29,173 nt of DNA. It comes from a virus. The stretch spans positions 1-29,173 of IMG/VR virus record IMGVR_UViG_3300024982_000051, one strand, 5' to 3'. The first letter of the stretch is position 1. Every line of letters begins with the position of its first letter. Shown here one piece after another: positions 1-5,561 of the stretch. Both the position numbers and the translations under genes were made by a program. Below the pieces are notes generated by a model. That model searched no databases. It had not been told where the DNA came from and worked only from the letters and a program-made list of their open reading frames with translations.

Positions 1-41
1 GGGGGGGGGGGGGACGGGGAATAACTAATGATCAAACCAAG
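1..41. other. Poly-G start of the window, no gene
   Basis: The window opens with 13 consecutive G followed by ACGGGG. Nothing in the rest of the window resembles it. A homopolymer exactly at the edge is most simply a contig-end or sequencing artefact. No coding or regulatory signal is visible before the stop codon of the first microprotein. Confidence 0.5.
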
Positions 42-170
42 TTAAATTGTTTTTATTTGGTTTCGAAACCAACTTGACGCGGAACTTGGCATGTAATAAA
101 TACCAATTCCGGTGACAACAATTAATAAAACTAACGCAAAAAATGACCACAAGAAAAATCTAAAAATCAT
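42..170 (-). CDS. Membrane microprotein, 42 aa
   Basis: This short frame starts MIFRFFLWSFF and runs through one strongly hydrophobic segment (about residues 3-26). It ends in a short polar, basic tail (WFRNQIKTI). A single-pass inner-membrane peptide is the natural reading. Its ATG lies upstream of the stop codon of the preceding microprotein, so the two overlap by 11 bases in different frames, which points to translational coupling. It is the last visible gene of the cro - LuxR-HTH - microprotein series. I do not recognise a family. A superinfection-exclusion or lysis-related peptide would fit the place but is a guess. The coding status rests on the overlap and the membrane segment only. 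Confidence 0.45.
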   Translation of the reverse strand: MIFRFFLWSFFALVLLIVVTGIGIYYMPSSASSWFRNQIKTI

Positions 171-306
171 GGAATAACTCTTCAAACTTTTTATTGATCC
201 AACTTGTAATAAAATCAAAAAACATGACTGGAATAAGCAGGGTGGTATTGAAAATCAGCTTGATTACTTCGAACCCGAGAATCAAAAGCCCTAAAAAATT
301 ACGCAT
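160..306 (-). CDS. Membrane microprotein, 48 aa
   Basis: The frame starts with the ATG inside ATGCGTAA, so it overlaps the stop codon of the LuxR-type gene upstream. This is a tight, coupled arrangement. The product begins MRNFLGLLILGFEVIKLIF and continues with further hydrophobic residues to about residue 34. It ends in a charged amphipathic tail (INKKFEELFHDF). It could span the membrane once or form a hairpin. The next microprotein overlaps its end. No family is recognised. The overlapping stop/start junctions on both sides are the main argument that it is real. Confidence 0.45.
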   Translation of the reverse strand: MRNFLGLLILGFEVIKLIFNTTLLIPVMFFDFITSWINKKFEELFHDF

Positions 307-691
307 CCATTACCCTGCGTGCATTTACCACTTGAACACGAACACGCGACCTGACATTTCTAGCCCGTAGTGATGAATCATCCAGGTGTGCGGCGTTAAA
401 AATCAGCACGGCAATCATGGATTTCAACGACACATTAATCATTCCCTTGGCTATCATTAACGCCACCGCATAACAGCGGTGATTAATAGCAGCCGTGTTG
501 ACGCTGATCGAATCCGAATGGACACCAAGCTTCTGATAAATGCTGTTCGAATGTGCCTGAACAGTTCTAAAACTCAGGTTTAACAACCTGGCTATACACT
601 TATCAGCGTGACCCTCAGCCATCAGCTTTACAACATGAGCTTCTCTGGGCGTCAAACTATCAGCGTTCAAAATTTCAGCCTTCAATTCCAT
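299..691 (-). CDS. LuxR-type HTH regulator, 130 aa
   Basis: Residues about 13-60 form a GerE/LuxR DNA-binding helix-turn-helix: LTPREAHVVKLMAEGH, then IARLLNLSFRTVQAHSNSIYQKLGV. These are the usual 'LTxRExEVL...G.s.keIA..L..S..TV..H...i..KLgv' signatures. There is no receiver or autoinducer domain in front of it, so it is a stand-alone HTH. The C-terminal 60 residues are weakly hydrophobic and unassigned. I prefer the ATG at 691 over the GTG one codon upstream; AAGGG lies at SD distance. It follows cro on the same strand after 73 bp, so it probably belongs to the leftward operon from the cro promoter. It may regulate host or late functions; its target is unknown. Confidence 0.75.
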   Translation of the reverse strand: MELKAEILNADSLTPREAHVVKLMAEGHADKCIARLLNLSFRTVQAHSNSIYQKLGVHSDSISVNTAAINHRCYAVALMIAKGMINVSLKSMIAVLIFNAAHLDDSSLRARNVRSRVRVQVVNARRVMDA

Positions 692-767
692 CACAGCACC
701 CTTATTTTTCCAGGTAAAAATACGTAGGTTGTTACACCGATGTTTTTAATCAATAAATCAACCATGA

Positions 768-1070
768 TTAATCAAGGCTTTTAGATTCAGGATTGGTTCT
801 TCTATCCCTAATTCGCCTGTCATGTGAGCTAACATCATTAGATGAATAACTAATCTTTGGAATTAAGTCATCTTTGCTAACTCGACCATTGACAGCTTTA
901 GAGATCAACTCAGCATAATTTGTTTCGCCGGTGTATTCAGTTCGCGGTGGTTGATTGTTATCGCACCACTTCATAACCGCATTTCCAGACACGCCGCAAA
1001 CCAAGCCTAGCTTTTTATAGCTGCCCAGCAATCGTTTTGCTTCAAGTAATTTTTCTTGGTATGTGCTCAT
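768..1070 (-). CDS. Cro-like repressor (YdaS-type HTH)
   Basis: This 100-residue protein has an N-terminal helix-turn-helix (about residues 5-43). It contains LGLVCGVSGNAVMKWCDNN, which matches the HTH of the divergent CI protein (LAKMFGVSGNGARKWLQGE). The two probably recognise the same operators. It lies divergent from cI with 76 bp between the start codons, the standard Cro position. The tail after residue 70 is polar and basic. No Shine-Dalgarno precedes the ATG. The predicted -10 box ends only 8 bases before it, so the message may be leaderless or nearly so. It begins the leftward operon that includes the LuxR-type gene. Confidence 0.8.
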   Translation of the reverse strand: MSTYQEKLLEAKRLLGSYKKLGLVCGVSGNAVMKWCDNNQPPRTEYTGETNYAELISKAVNGRVSKDDLIPKISYSSNDVSSHDRRIRDRRTNPESKSLD

Positions 1071-1153
1071 GGATAAAAAATATATAACTAAAAGTTACGA
1101 TTGTCAACAACTGAAAGTTATTTCCTTGTCGCGTAACATACAACCTATGGTTA
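1071..1153. promoter_or_regulatory. cro/cI operator-promoter switch, three operators
   Basis: Three copies of a 13-bp near-palindrome lie here: TAACTAAAAGTTA (1085-1097), CAACTGAAAGTTA (1108-1120) and CAACCTATGGTTA (1141-1153). On the minus strand a perfect -35 TTGACA (1102-1107) is followed after 17 bp by TATATT (1079-1084), giving the cro promoter. One operator sits directly upstream of the -35 box and one fills the spacer. The third covers the cI start codon and would allow autoregulation. On the plus strand TAACAT (1134-1139) is a candidate -10 for cI, with no good -35, as expected of an activated maintenance promoter. Centre-to-centre distances are 23 and 33 bp. Confidence 0.8.
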
Positions 1154-1848
1154 TTAATGACAGTGACAAACAAGAATTTTCTAATAGATTCAATGCCGTA
1201 TTGGATGCGGCAGGGATAACCAAATTTAATAAAGGGCGGCAGGGCATATTAGCTAAAATGTTTGGCGTAAGCGGTAATGGTGCGCGCAAATGGTTACAAG
1301 GGGAGTCAATCCCTCGCTATGAAAAACTATTGGTAATTATCGAACGATTTAAAGACACAGGGGTTACAGTTGAATGGCTTCTTTCTGGTAACCCCGACTT
1401 ATCCCCTTTTCAAAAGGCAGTTCTTGAAAATCAGGGATCTTATAAAATTAAAGACATGGAAATGCCCGCCTGGAAAATACCCATCATCAATTGGGTTAAA
1501 GCCGGTGAATTTACAGAATGCGTGGAAAGCTACTGGCAAGATGAAGCTGCGGAATGGGTCGGTACTACTACAAAACCAAAAACAAACACCTTTGCATTGC
1601 GCATAAAAGGCGACTCTATGGAGCCTTTATTTACTGAAGGGATGTTGATTATTATAGAACCCGAGTTCGAAGCCTTGCCCGGTGACTACATTATTGCTAA
1701 AAATGGCAATGAAGCTACTTTCAAACAGCTAATTAAAGACGGATCAGATTATTACCTTAAGCCACTGAATGAAAGATACCCTATAAAGCCGCTTGGTGAT
1801 TCGAAAATAATTGGCGTGGTGCGAGAAGCTGTACATAAATTCAGATAA
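1147..1848 (+). CDS. CI/LexA-like phage repressor with S24 peptidase
   Basis: This 233-residue protein joins an N-terminal HTH (about 25-55, GILAKMFGVSGNGARKWLQG) to a C-terminal LexA/CI peptidase domain. The self-cleavage bond is visible as VKAG (A119-G120). The catalytic serine is S157 in GDSMEP, and the lysine is about K193 in ATFKQL. It should hold the lysogenic state and cleave itself when stimulated by RecA. An upstream GTG at 1063 is in frame, but that stretch is the operator region. The ATG at 1147 is preferred: it is 8 bases after a -10-like TAACAT and has no SD, suggesting a leaderless message like that of lambda cI. It is divergent to cro and followed by a hairpin terminator. Confidence 0.9.
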   Translation: MVINDSDKQEFSNRFNAVLDAAGITKFNKGRQGILAKMFGVSGNGARKWLQGESIPRYEKLLVIIERFKDTGVTVEWLLSGNPDLSPFQKAVLENQGSYKIKDMEMPAWKIPIINWVKAGEFTECVESYWQDEAAEWVGTTTKPKTNTFALRIKGDSMEPLFTEGMLIIIEPEFEALPGDYIIAKNGNEATFKQLIKDGSDYYLKPLNERYPIKPLGDSKIIGVVREAVHKFR

Positions 1849-1850
1849 AA

Positions 1851-1876
1851 AGCAGACTAAAAAAGTCTGCTATTTT
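1851..1876. terminator. Bidirectional intrinsic terminator
   Basis: AGCAGACT (1851-1858) and AGTCTGCT (1864-1871) form a perfect 8-bp stem with an A5 loop. The sequence continues ATTTTC on the plus strand. On the minus strand it continues into a run of five T. It lies between the converging ends of cI (plus) and the basic small protein (minus), so it can serve both. Confidence 0.75.
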
Positions 1877-1887
1877 CAAAAAAAACC

Positions 1888-2097
1888 TTAATGACTACGC
1901 CTTAATAGCCTGCCTACCAATCTTAAAAATTTAAGCGGCAAAGAATAATATCCAACGCGCGATAAAGCCCTGCGCTTTATATTAACCGGCGCTTTTGTAA
2001 CACGGGTAACAGCATATATCCCCGTCGCCTTTTTTATCCTTCTCTTAGCCTTTGTCAATCCAACCGCCGACTTCCAGCTTGGTTTTCTAAATCGCAT
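1888..2097 (-). CDS. Small highly basic phage protein, 69 aa
   Basis: The product begins MRFRKPSWKSAVGLTKAKRR and is very rich in Arg and Lys, with no acidic residues at all. I believe I have seen the N-terminal pattern (RKPSWKS..G.TKAKR.I.KATGI) in unnamed small proteins of proteobacterial phages; no function is known to me. The charge suggests nucleic-acid or membrane-surface binding. The ATG at 2097 is preceded at good distance by GGGGGTG; a GTG two codons earlier is less likely. It lies 16 bp after the exported microprotein gene on the same strand and ends at the bidirectional terminator, so the two form a short operon. Confidence 0.6.
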   Translation of the reverse strand: MRFRKPSWKSAVGLTKAKRRIKKATGIYAVTRVTKAPVNIKRRALSRVGYYSLPLKFLRLVGRLLRRSH

Positions 2098-2113
2098 AAT
2101 CACCCCCTAAACA

Positions 2114-2245
2114 TCAATGGCAATGCCTTGTACCGGTTTTTCTGTCCATATGGCATCCATTCTTATCAGTCCTTCCTTGGTGCGCATCAGCACAAACTAG
2201 CCAAAACGATAAACACAACAACAACGCTAAATCTCCCCATTTCAT
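2114..2245 (-). CDS. Exported His/Cys microprotein (YHYH-like), 43 aa
   Basis: A clear GGAGG ribosome binding site stands 5 bases before the ATG. The product has a signal-peptide-like start (MKWGDLALLLCLSFWLVCADA). The mature part reads HQGRTDKNGCHMDRKTGTRH and ends in CH. This matches the small 'H.GRTD..GCH.....TG..HCH' proteins annotated as YHYH-domain proteins. Such histidine- and cysteine-rich motifs may bind metal; the role in a phage is unknown. It is divergent from the operator-controlled early promoter and followed by the basic small protein. Confidence 0.7.
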   Translation of the reverse strand: MKWGDLALLLCLSFWLVCADAHQGRTDKNGCHMDRKTGTRHCH

Positions 2246-2286
2246 AAACACCTCCACAAATAAAAATAAGCTTAGTGCGTAAAAAA

Positions 2287-2328
2287 TAACTTTTGGTTAT
2301 TGACAAAAATAACTTATGGTTATATATT
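2287..2328 (+). promoter_or_regulatory. CI/Cro-controlled early promoter with two operators
   Basis: TTGACA (2300-2305), a 17-bp spacer and TATATT (2323-2328) make a near-consensus sigma-70 promoter reading right. TAACTTTTGGTTA (2287-2299) abuts the -35 box and TAACTTATGGTTA (2310-2322) fills the spacer. Their reverse complements, TAACCAAAAGTTA and TAACCATAAGTTA, match the cro/cI operators. The layout operator - TTGACA - 4 bp - operator - TATATT is the same as at the cro promoter, including the 23-bp operator spacing. The repressor should shut this promoter in the lysogen. It drives the long plus-strand operon. Confidence 0.8.
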
Positions 2329-2355
2329 TCTATCTAACAAGCAGCCCTCCTTAAT

Positions 2356-2376
2356 CCATCGAAAGATGGCTCTTTT
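2356..2376 (+). terminator. Leader hairpin, possible attenuator
   Basis: CCATC (2356-2360), a GAAA tetraloop and GATGG (2365-2369) form a 5-bp stem followed by CTCTTTTT. The hairpin lies in the early transcript leader, between the promoter and the first gene. The stem is short, so termination would be partial at most. An attenuator or antitermination target is possible but unproven. Confidence 0.3.
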
Positions 2377-2410
2377 TGGGATCAACAAACAACTAACGAA
2401 GGTAAACAAA

Positions 2411-2623
2411 ATGACAACCCTAACCCACGAACAAAGATGCACTCAAACCGCTGCCTTTATTTATTACCTCGGTAAAGAATTCAAACTTGCCTGGAAAGAC
2501 ATCAACGCAGTCATAAGACTTGCCTTAGCCATGCTTGACCACGGAAGCAGCGCGGCAACGGCTTACGAAGCAGGCGCAAAAACAATTCGTATTATAGCCC
2601 GCCAAATCCCTTTATTAGATTAG
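2411..2623 (+). CDS. Small early phage protein, 70 aa
   Basis: This is the first gene of the early operon. The ATG at 2411 has AAGG 8 bases upstream; a longer frame reading back to 2300 would run through the promoter and is rejected. The product (MTTLTHEQRCTQTAAFIYYL...) is mostly alpha-helical by composition, soluble and without cysteine pairs or membrane segments. No family is recognised. Position suggests an early regulatory or host-takeover protein. Confidence 0.6.
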   Translation: MTTLTHEQRCTQTAAFIYYLGKEFKLAWKDINAVIRLALAMLDHGSSAATAYEAGAKTIRIIARQIPLLD

Positions 2624-2636
2624 CCAAACGGCTCCA

Positions 2637-2957
2637 GCGGGCGGTGAGCTATAGGAAAAAACACCCGCAGCCAACCCAGATACAAAACCTTAGAAATATC
2701 TGGGCGCATTGGCCGAATAACGCACGAGACGCGTTATGCAGCCGCACCTTGTCGCGGCTCCGGACTTGTAACCGGAACCATCACGAAACCGGCTAATGCG
2801 TAAGCTAATACGCGACGTTATAACCAGCCTGGCTAAACTCGGTACGCCCGATGATGCCAGCACGTAGCCAAGGAGGACCGCAATCCAGAGATGAGCACTG
2901 GAAGCCGGTTTCGTGATGGTGTTGTGGGAGTCCACCGGCTCCCGAAAAAGACCGGTG
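2637..2957 (+). ncRNA. Candidate large structured RNA with pseudoknot
   Basis: No credible gene occupies 2624-3028, and the stretch is visibly richer in G and C than its neighbours. It holds consecutive perfect stems: 2675-2682/2697-2704 (8 bp), 2717-2723/2731-2737 (7 bp), 2740-2745/2754-2759 (6 bp) and 2759-2763/2772-2776 (5 bp, sharing base 2759 with the previous stem). An 18-bp long-range stem (2777-2794 with 2903-2920) encloses three smaller hairpins: 2798-2802/2809-2813, 2830-2835/2865-2870 and 2884-2888/2898-2902. Immediately after, GGGAG/CTCCC (2926-2930/2939-2943) interleaves with CACCGG/CCGGTG (2933-2938/2952-2957), an H-type pseudoknot with loops of 2, 0 and 8 nt. I do not recognise a known RNA class. 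The plus strand is assumed because the early operon reads through it. A DNA role (origin, recombination site) is the alternative. Confidence 0.6.
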
Positions 2958-3028
2958 CAGTGTAGTAGATGACTTTAAGTAACAAACAACACCATCATCC
3001 AATTTTAACCAAAAAAGAGGTAATTAAC

Positions 3029-3193
3029 ATGGACACACAAAAAAGCATCGTAATATCCGAGAAAAAAATAGACGTTGCCTTACAAAACAGGGTAAGCCTG
3101 GCACGCATGAAGCAACGCGGAGCAAAAAAGAAATTCCAGCGCCTAAACTACAAACCCGAAAAACTTGAAAGAGTAGTTTCATGGACGCCCTAA
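3029..3193 (+). CDS. Small basic phage protein, 54 aa
   Basis: The ATG at 3029 follows an AAAGAGG ribosome binding site at 8 bases; an upstream in-frame ATG at 2969 lacks one. The product (MDTQKSIVISEKKIDVALQN...) is lysine- and arginine-rich in the middle (RMKQRGAKKKFQRLNYK). It has no membrane segment or known motif. The next gene starts inside its last codons in another frame, so the two are coupled. Confidence 0.55.
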   Translation: MDTQKSIVISEKKIDVALQNRVSLARMKQRGAKKKFQRLNYKPEKLERVVSWTP

Positions 3194-3495
3194 AGCCCAG
3201 CTGGGCTGCAACCCTAACCAAAAACCTGGAACGGCAATTAATGCGTGTGCAAATCCAGGCGGTTGATCGGATAAAAAAGGCAAACGGCTGTCAAATGGCC
3301 CAGGAATACGCAGCAAGAACCGCCGTAAACGCCCTATTTAACAATAACTCTGAACAAATGGCCGCATGGAAAGGCGCTAGAGAAGGCCTTAAGATCGTCG
3401 AAATTATAAAGACCTTAAATCTTATTCATTCAGACAGCAAAAATAACCAACAAAAACCATTCAATAGCTATGAAAATCACAAAAAACACAACTGA
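3181..3495 (+). CDS. Small helical phage protein, 104 aa
   Basis: It starts 13 bases before the end of the preceding gene. The product (MDALKPSWAATLTKNLERQL...) looks mostly helical and mildly basic. The last 20 residues are Asn/Lys-rich and overlap the start of the endolysin gene by 26 bases. The tail is therefore read in two frames. No known domain is recognised. The overlaps on both sides support coding within the early operon. Confidence 0.55.
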   Translation: MDALKPSWAATLTKNLERQLMRVQIQAVDRIKKANGCQMAQEYAARTAVNALFNNNSEQMAAWKGAREGLKIVEIIKTLNLIHSDSKNNQQKPFNSYENHKKHN

Positions 3496-4024
3496 TATAC
3501 AGGTTATGATCGGTGACATCATGGAAAAAGAGGGAGGCTATAACTGGCATCCTGACGACAAGGGAGGACCAACAAAATACGGCATAACCTTAAAAACGCT
3601 TAGCGACTGGAGAGGCAAAAAATGCAACTCCAGAGACGTTATAGCGCTCACTAAAAAAACCGCCTATGACATTTACGAACATAACTACTTCAAACAACCA
3701 AAAATCAACCTATTACCAGAACGAATCCAGCCTATCATTTTTGACATGGCCGTAAATCATGGCCCTGAAAGAGCCATAAAATTATTACAGGAAGTTTTAC
3801 TGGCACATGGCAAAAACATTGGCACAGCCGACGGAAAAATAGGCAGACTAACCCAAGACGCCGCAAAATGCGCAATGGAATCATTGGGCGATGACTTGAT
3901 CAATACCCTTGTTGCCCGACGTATTGCCTTTTATAAAAGCATTGTCGAACATGATCAAACACAAGCTGTTTTCTTAAACGGATGGCTAAACCGTGCCGAA
4001 TCTTTTCGCGTGGTAACAGTTTAA
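3470..4024 (+). CDS. Endolysin, GH108 lysozyme
   Basis: This 184-residue protein cleaves the glycan strands of peptidoglycan for host lysis. The glycosyl hydrolase 108 signature is clear near the N-terminus: EKEGGYNWHPDDKGGPTKYG, with E21 as the expected catalytic glutamate. The middle motif (IIFDMAVNHGPERAIKLLQ) and the C-terminal part (GTADGKIGRLT...) fit the associated peptidoglycan-binding_3 domain. The length is normal for this family. No signal peptide or SAR segment is seen, so it should need a holin. It sits unusually in the early operon, far from the holin at 23919-24269, with an early CI-type promoter upstream. Confidence 0.9.
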   Translation: MKITKNTTDIQVMIGDIMEKEGGYNWHPDDKGGPTKYGITLKTLSDWRGKKCNSRDVIALTKKTAYDIYEHNYFKQPKINLLPERIQPIIFDMAVNHGPERAIKLLQEVLLAHGKNIGTADGKIGRLTQDAAKCAMESLGDDLINTLVARRIAFYKSIVEHDQTQAVFLNGWLNRAESFRVVTV

Positions 4025-4431
4025 TGACTGAATTAATCGATTTAAATGAATGTGCAAAAATACTAGGCATAAAAAGAAATACTTTGACTTTTGTAGTTAA
4101 TAAATTGGTTAATTTTCCAAAACCGATTGTAATGCCAAAAAGCAGGAAAAAAGCTTTTTATGATAAAGCAGAAATACAAAGATGGAATGAATTAAATGAC
4201 GGACAAAAACTGATAAAACAGGCCTTTAATATTATTTATAAAAATAAAAAAGCCAAGTCGGCTAAAGAAGCAAATGAAAAGGCATTGTTTGAAACCCGTC
4301 TTTGTAATTTATTTTTAAGCGGCATGTTTGATCCACTTGAAAAAAGATTGGAATATGAAACTAAAAAATATAACGCTTTACAGCGCCCTCGATTGACTAA
4401 AACCGTGCATTTAAAATCAGCTTGGCAATAA
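4024..4431 (+). CDS. Putative DNA-binding HTH protein, 135 aa
   Basis: Its ATG overlaps the endolysin stop codon (TAATG). The N-terminus reads ELIDLNECAKILGIKRNTLT, followed by FPKPIVMPKSRKKAFYDKAE and IQRW. This is the pattern of AlpA/excisionase-like or Nu1-like winged HTH proteins, in which a partner strand follows a 'FPKP' turn. The rest is lysine-rich and helical. It is visibly AT-rich compared with the genes to its right. A role as excisionase, given the integrase downstream, or as regulator is plausible. A terminase small subunit is less likely because the large subunit is not nearby. Confidence 0.55.
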   Translation: MTELIDLNECAKILGIKRNTLTFVVNKLVNFPKPIVMPKSRKKAFYDKAEIQRWNELNDGQKLIKQAFNIIYKNKKAKSAKEANEKALFETRLCNLFLSGMFDPLEKRLEYETKKYNALQRPRLTKTVHLKSAWQ

Positions 4432-4646
4432 TGAATCTATCACCCGCCATCGTAACATTAGATCAACTGAAAGCCGCTACCGGTTACGACAGCGCTGCAG
4501 GTGTAGAAAAATGCTTACGCAAAAACGGAGTAAAATTTTTATATGGGAAAGCTGGAATCTACACAACCATTGATGCATTGAATGCAGCAATGGGATTAAA
4601 AGCAGATAATCCTAAAAAAAATGAACAGGATATTGATATATTATGA
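4431..4646 (+). CDS. DUF4224-like phage protein, 71 aa
   Basis: The ATG overlaps the previous stop (TAATG). The protein (MNLSPAIVTLDQLKAATGYDSAAGVEKCLRKNG...) follows the DUF4224 pattern: 'LT.d.L..lTGY......ikwL..nGi....g..G'. To my knowledge such genes in other phages often sit directly before a tyrosine integrase. Here the integrase is 3.1 kb away, with the cassette-like block in between. Function is unknown; a recombination directionality or accessory role is only an inference from that linkage. Confidence 0.6.
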   Translation: MNLSPAIVTLDQLKAATGYDSAAGVEKCLRKNGVKFLYGKAGIYTTIDALNAAMGLKADNPKKNEQDIDIL

Positions 4647-4717
4647 AGCTGAACGATAATTTTATTAAAAAAAATTATGCTCGATATAACAACTGGAGAA
4701 TAAAAAATGATTTCTGA
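4643..4717 (+). CDS. Possible leader microprotein, 24 aa
   Basis: An ATG overlaps the preceding TGA stop (ATGA) and opens a 24-codon frame (MKLNDNFIKKNYARYNNWRI...). It ends 11 bases inside the next gene. It could be a translated spacer that couples the two neighbours rather than a functional protein. There is no independent support. Confidence 0.25.
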   Translation: MKLNDNFIKKNYARYNNWRIKNDF

Positions 4718-4922
4718 CGTACTGCACGAAGCCGTGGCCGAGATGGATAGATACCTCGACAGCCCGGAATGGCGCGACACATACACCGGCCAAACACGCA
4801 AGGAATTAAAGGCTCTACGCACTATGATAGACGCGACTAGGCAGCGGCTTGATCTACCGCCGGCACCGGATCACAATATTTCCATAACTGTGCGTAACGG
4901 TGTCGTTGTGGTGAGAGCATAA
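4707..4922 (+). CDS. Small phage protein, 71 aa
   Basis: The ATG at 4707 has GGAG 9 bases upstream. The product begins MISDVLHEAVAEMDRYLDSP, continues with charged helical sequence and ends in a beta-like ISITVRNGVVVVRA. No family is recognised. Its stop codon lies inside the left recombination-box-like sequence GCATAAT of the first attC-like site, as also seen for the next genes. It could be the first gene of the cassette-like block or the last phage gene before it. Confidence 0.55.
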   Translation: MISDVLHEAVAEMDRYLDSPEWRDTYTGQTRKELKALRTMIDATRQRLDLPPAPDHNISITVRNGVVVVRA

Positions 4923-5008
4923 TGTTGTGTTAAGCAGAAATCCGAGCACGGATATTCAATAAACAAACTAACTTATGACGGCTTGTTAGCTTGAATGCAT
5001 AGTTGCGC
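4917..5008 (-). repeat. attC-like site 0, degenerate
   Basis: The left box GCATAAT covers the stop codon of the previous gene; the right box is GTTGCGC at 5002-5008. TTAAGC (left arm) pairs with GCTTGAA (right arm), leaving one extra G in the right arm, as in the better sites nearby. The inner arms pair poorly, and a small ATCCG/CGGAT hairpin lies in the centre. The polarity, judged from the extra base, is minus. It is called mainly because its position and boxes match the other four. Confidence 0.4.
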
Positions 5009-5033
5009 CATGGTGGCGCGCAAAGGACAGACG

Positions 5034-5561
5034 ATGGAAGCAAAGACCTACACGACGACTGACCGCGCCGCCATTGGCTGGCCATCTGGACCATGGGATG
5101 GCGAGCCGGACAAAGAGCAGTGGCCCGACGAGGCCACAGGTTTGCCGTGCTTGGCGGTGCGCCACCCGATAAGCGGGCATTGGTGCGGATACGTTGGCGT
5201 GGCCGATGGGCCCCCGATGCACGGCAATGAATATGAAGACATTGATGTTGAAGTGCATTGGGGATTGACGTTTGCCAATAAGTGCCAGCCAGGCAAAGAC
5301 GAGTCGCGCGGCGTGTGCCACATCCCGGCGCCAGGCGAGCCCAACCATGTGTGGTGGCTGGGTTTTGACTGCGCAAACCGTGACGACTACTCGCCGCAAG
5401 ATGCCAAGTACGCAGCAGAGCGCGGCTACCCATTCACGCCGCTGCCTGACCAGGAATATCGGACGCTGGCCTATATGCGCCAACAGTGCGCAGCACTTTT
5501 GAAACGTAGCCGCGACGTGTGGCAACACTGGGTTGGAAACGGCCGGCTCGTAAGGGCTTAA
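5034..5561 (+). CDS. Conserved phage protein with WWLGFD core, 175 aa
   Basis: I chose the ATG at 5034, which follows AAAGGA at 7 bases; an in-frame ATG at 4995 falls in the attC-like site. The core contains GHWCGYVGV, HWGLTFAN, HVWWLGFDCAN and YRTLAYMRQQCAAL. I recall this arrangement from an unnamed protein family common in phages and plasmids ('GYVGVP...HGGLTFA...WWFGFDcAH...Y..l.YV...c..LA.Q'). Its function is unknown to me. The gene is clearly GC-rich, unlike the AT-rich gene at 4024-4431, which suggests separate acquisition. The stop codon lies in the GCTTAAC box of the next attC-like site. Confidence 0.65.
   Translation: MEAKTYTTTDRAAIGWPSGPWDGEPDKEQWPDEATGLPCLAVRHPISGHWCGYVGVADGPPMHGNEYEDIDVEVHWGLTFANKCQPGKDESRGVCHIPAPGEPNHVWWLGFDCANRDDYSPQDAKYAAERGYPFTPLPDQEYRTLAYMRQQCAALLKRSRDVWQHWVGNGRLVRA

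Noticed and set aside
1-20. G-quadruplex or poly-G regulatory element
   Set aside because: A homopolymer at the exact window edge is better explained as an assembly or sequencing artefact.
57-72. Palindrome TTGGTTTCGAAACCAA as terminator or operator
   Set aside because: It lies inside the second membrane microprotein frame, has no T-run at the right distance and does not resemble the CI operators.
1063-1146. N-terminal extension of CI from the GTG at 1063
   Set aside because: The extension would be encoded by the operator/promoter region and overlaps the cro start; the HTH begins well after the ATG at 1147.
2740-2800. tRNA-Thr-like anticodon stem-loop (CTTGTAA)
   Set aside because: The loop has 8 bases, and no acceptor, D or T arms fit around it.
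2690-3002. Two minus-strand frames of 81 and 65 codons in the structured region
   Set aside because: They lack ribosome binding sites and recognisable domains, run against the operon and are created by the inverted repeats. The RNA/DNA-structure reading explains the region better.
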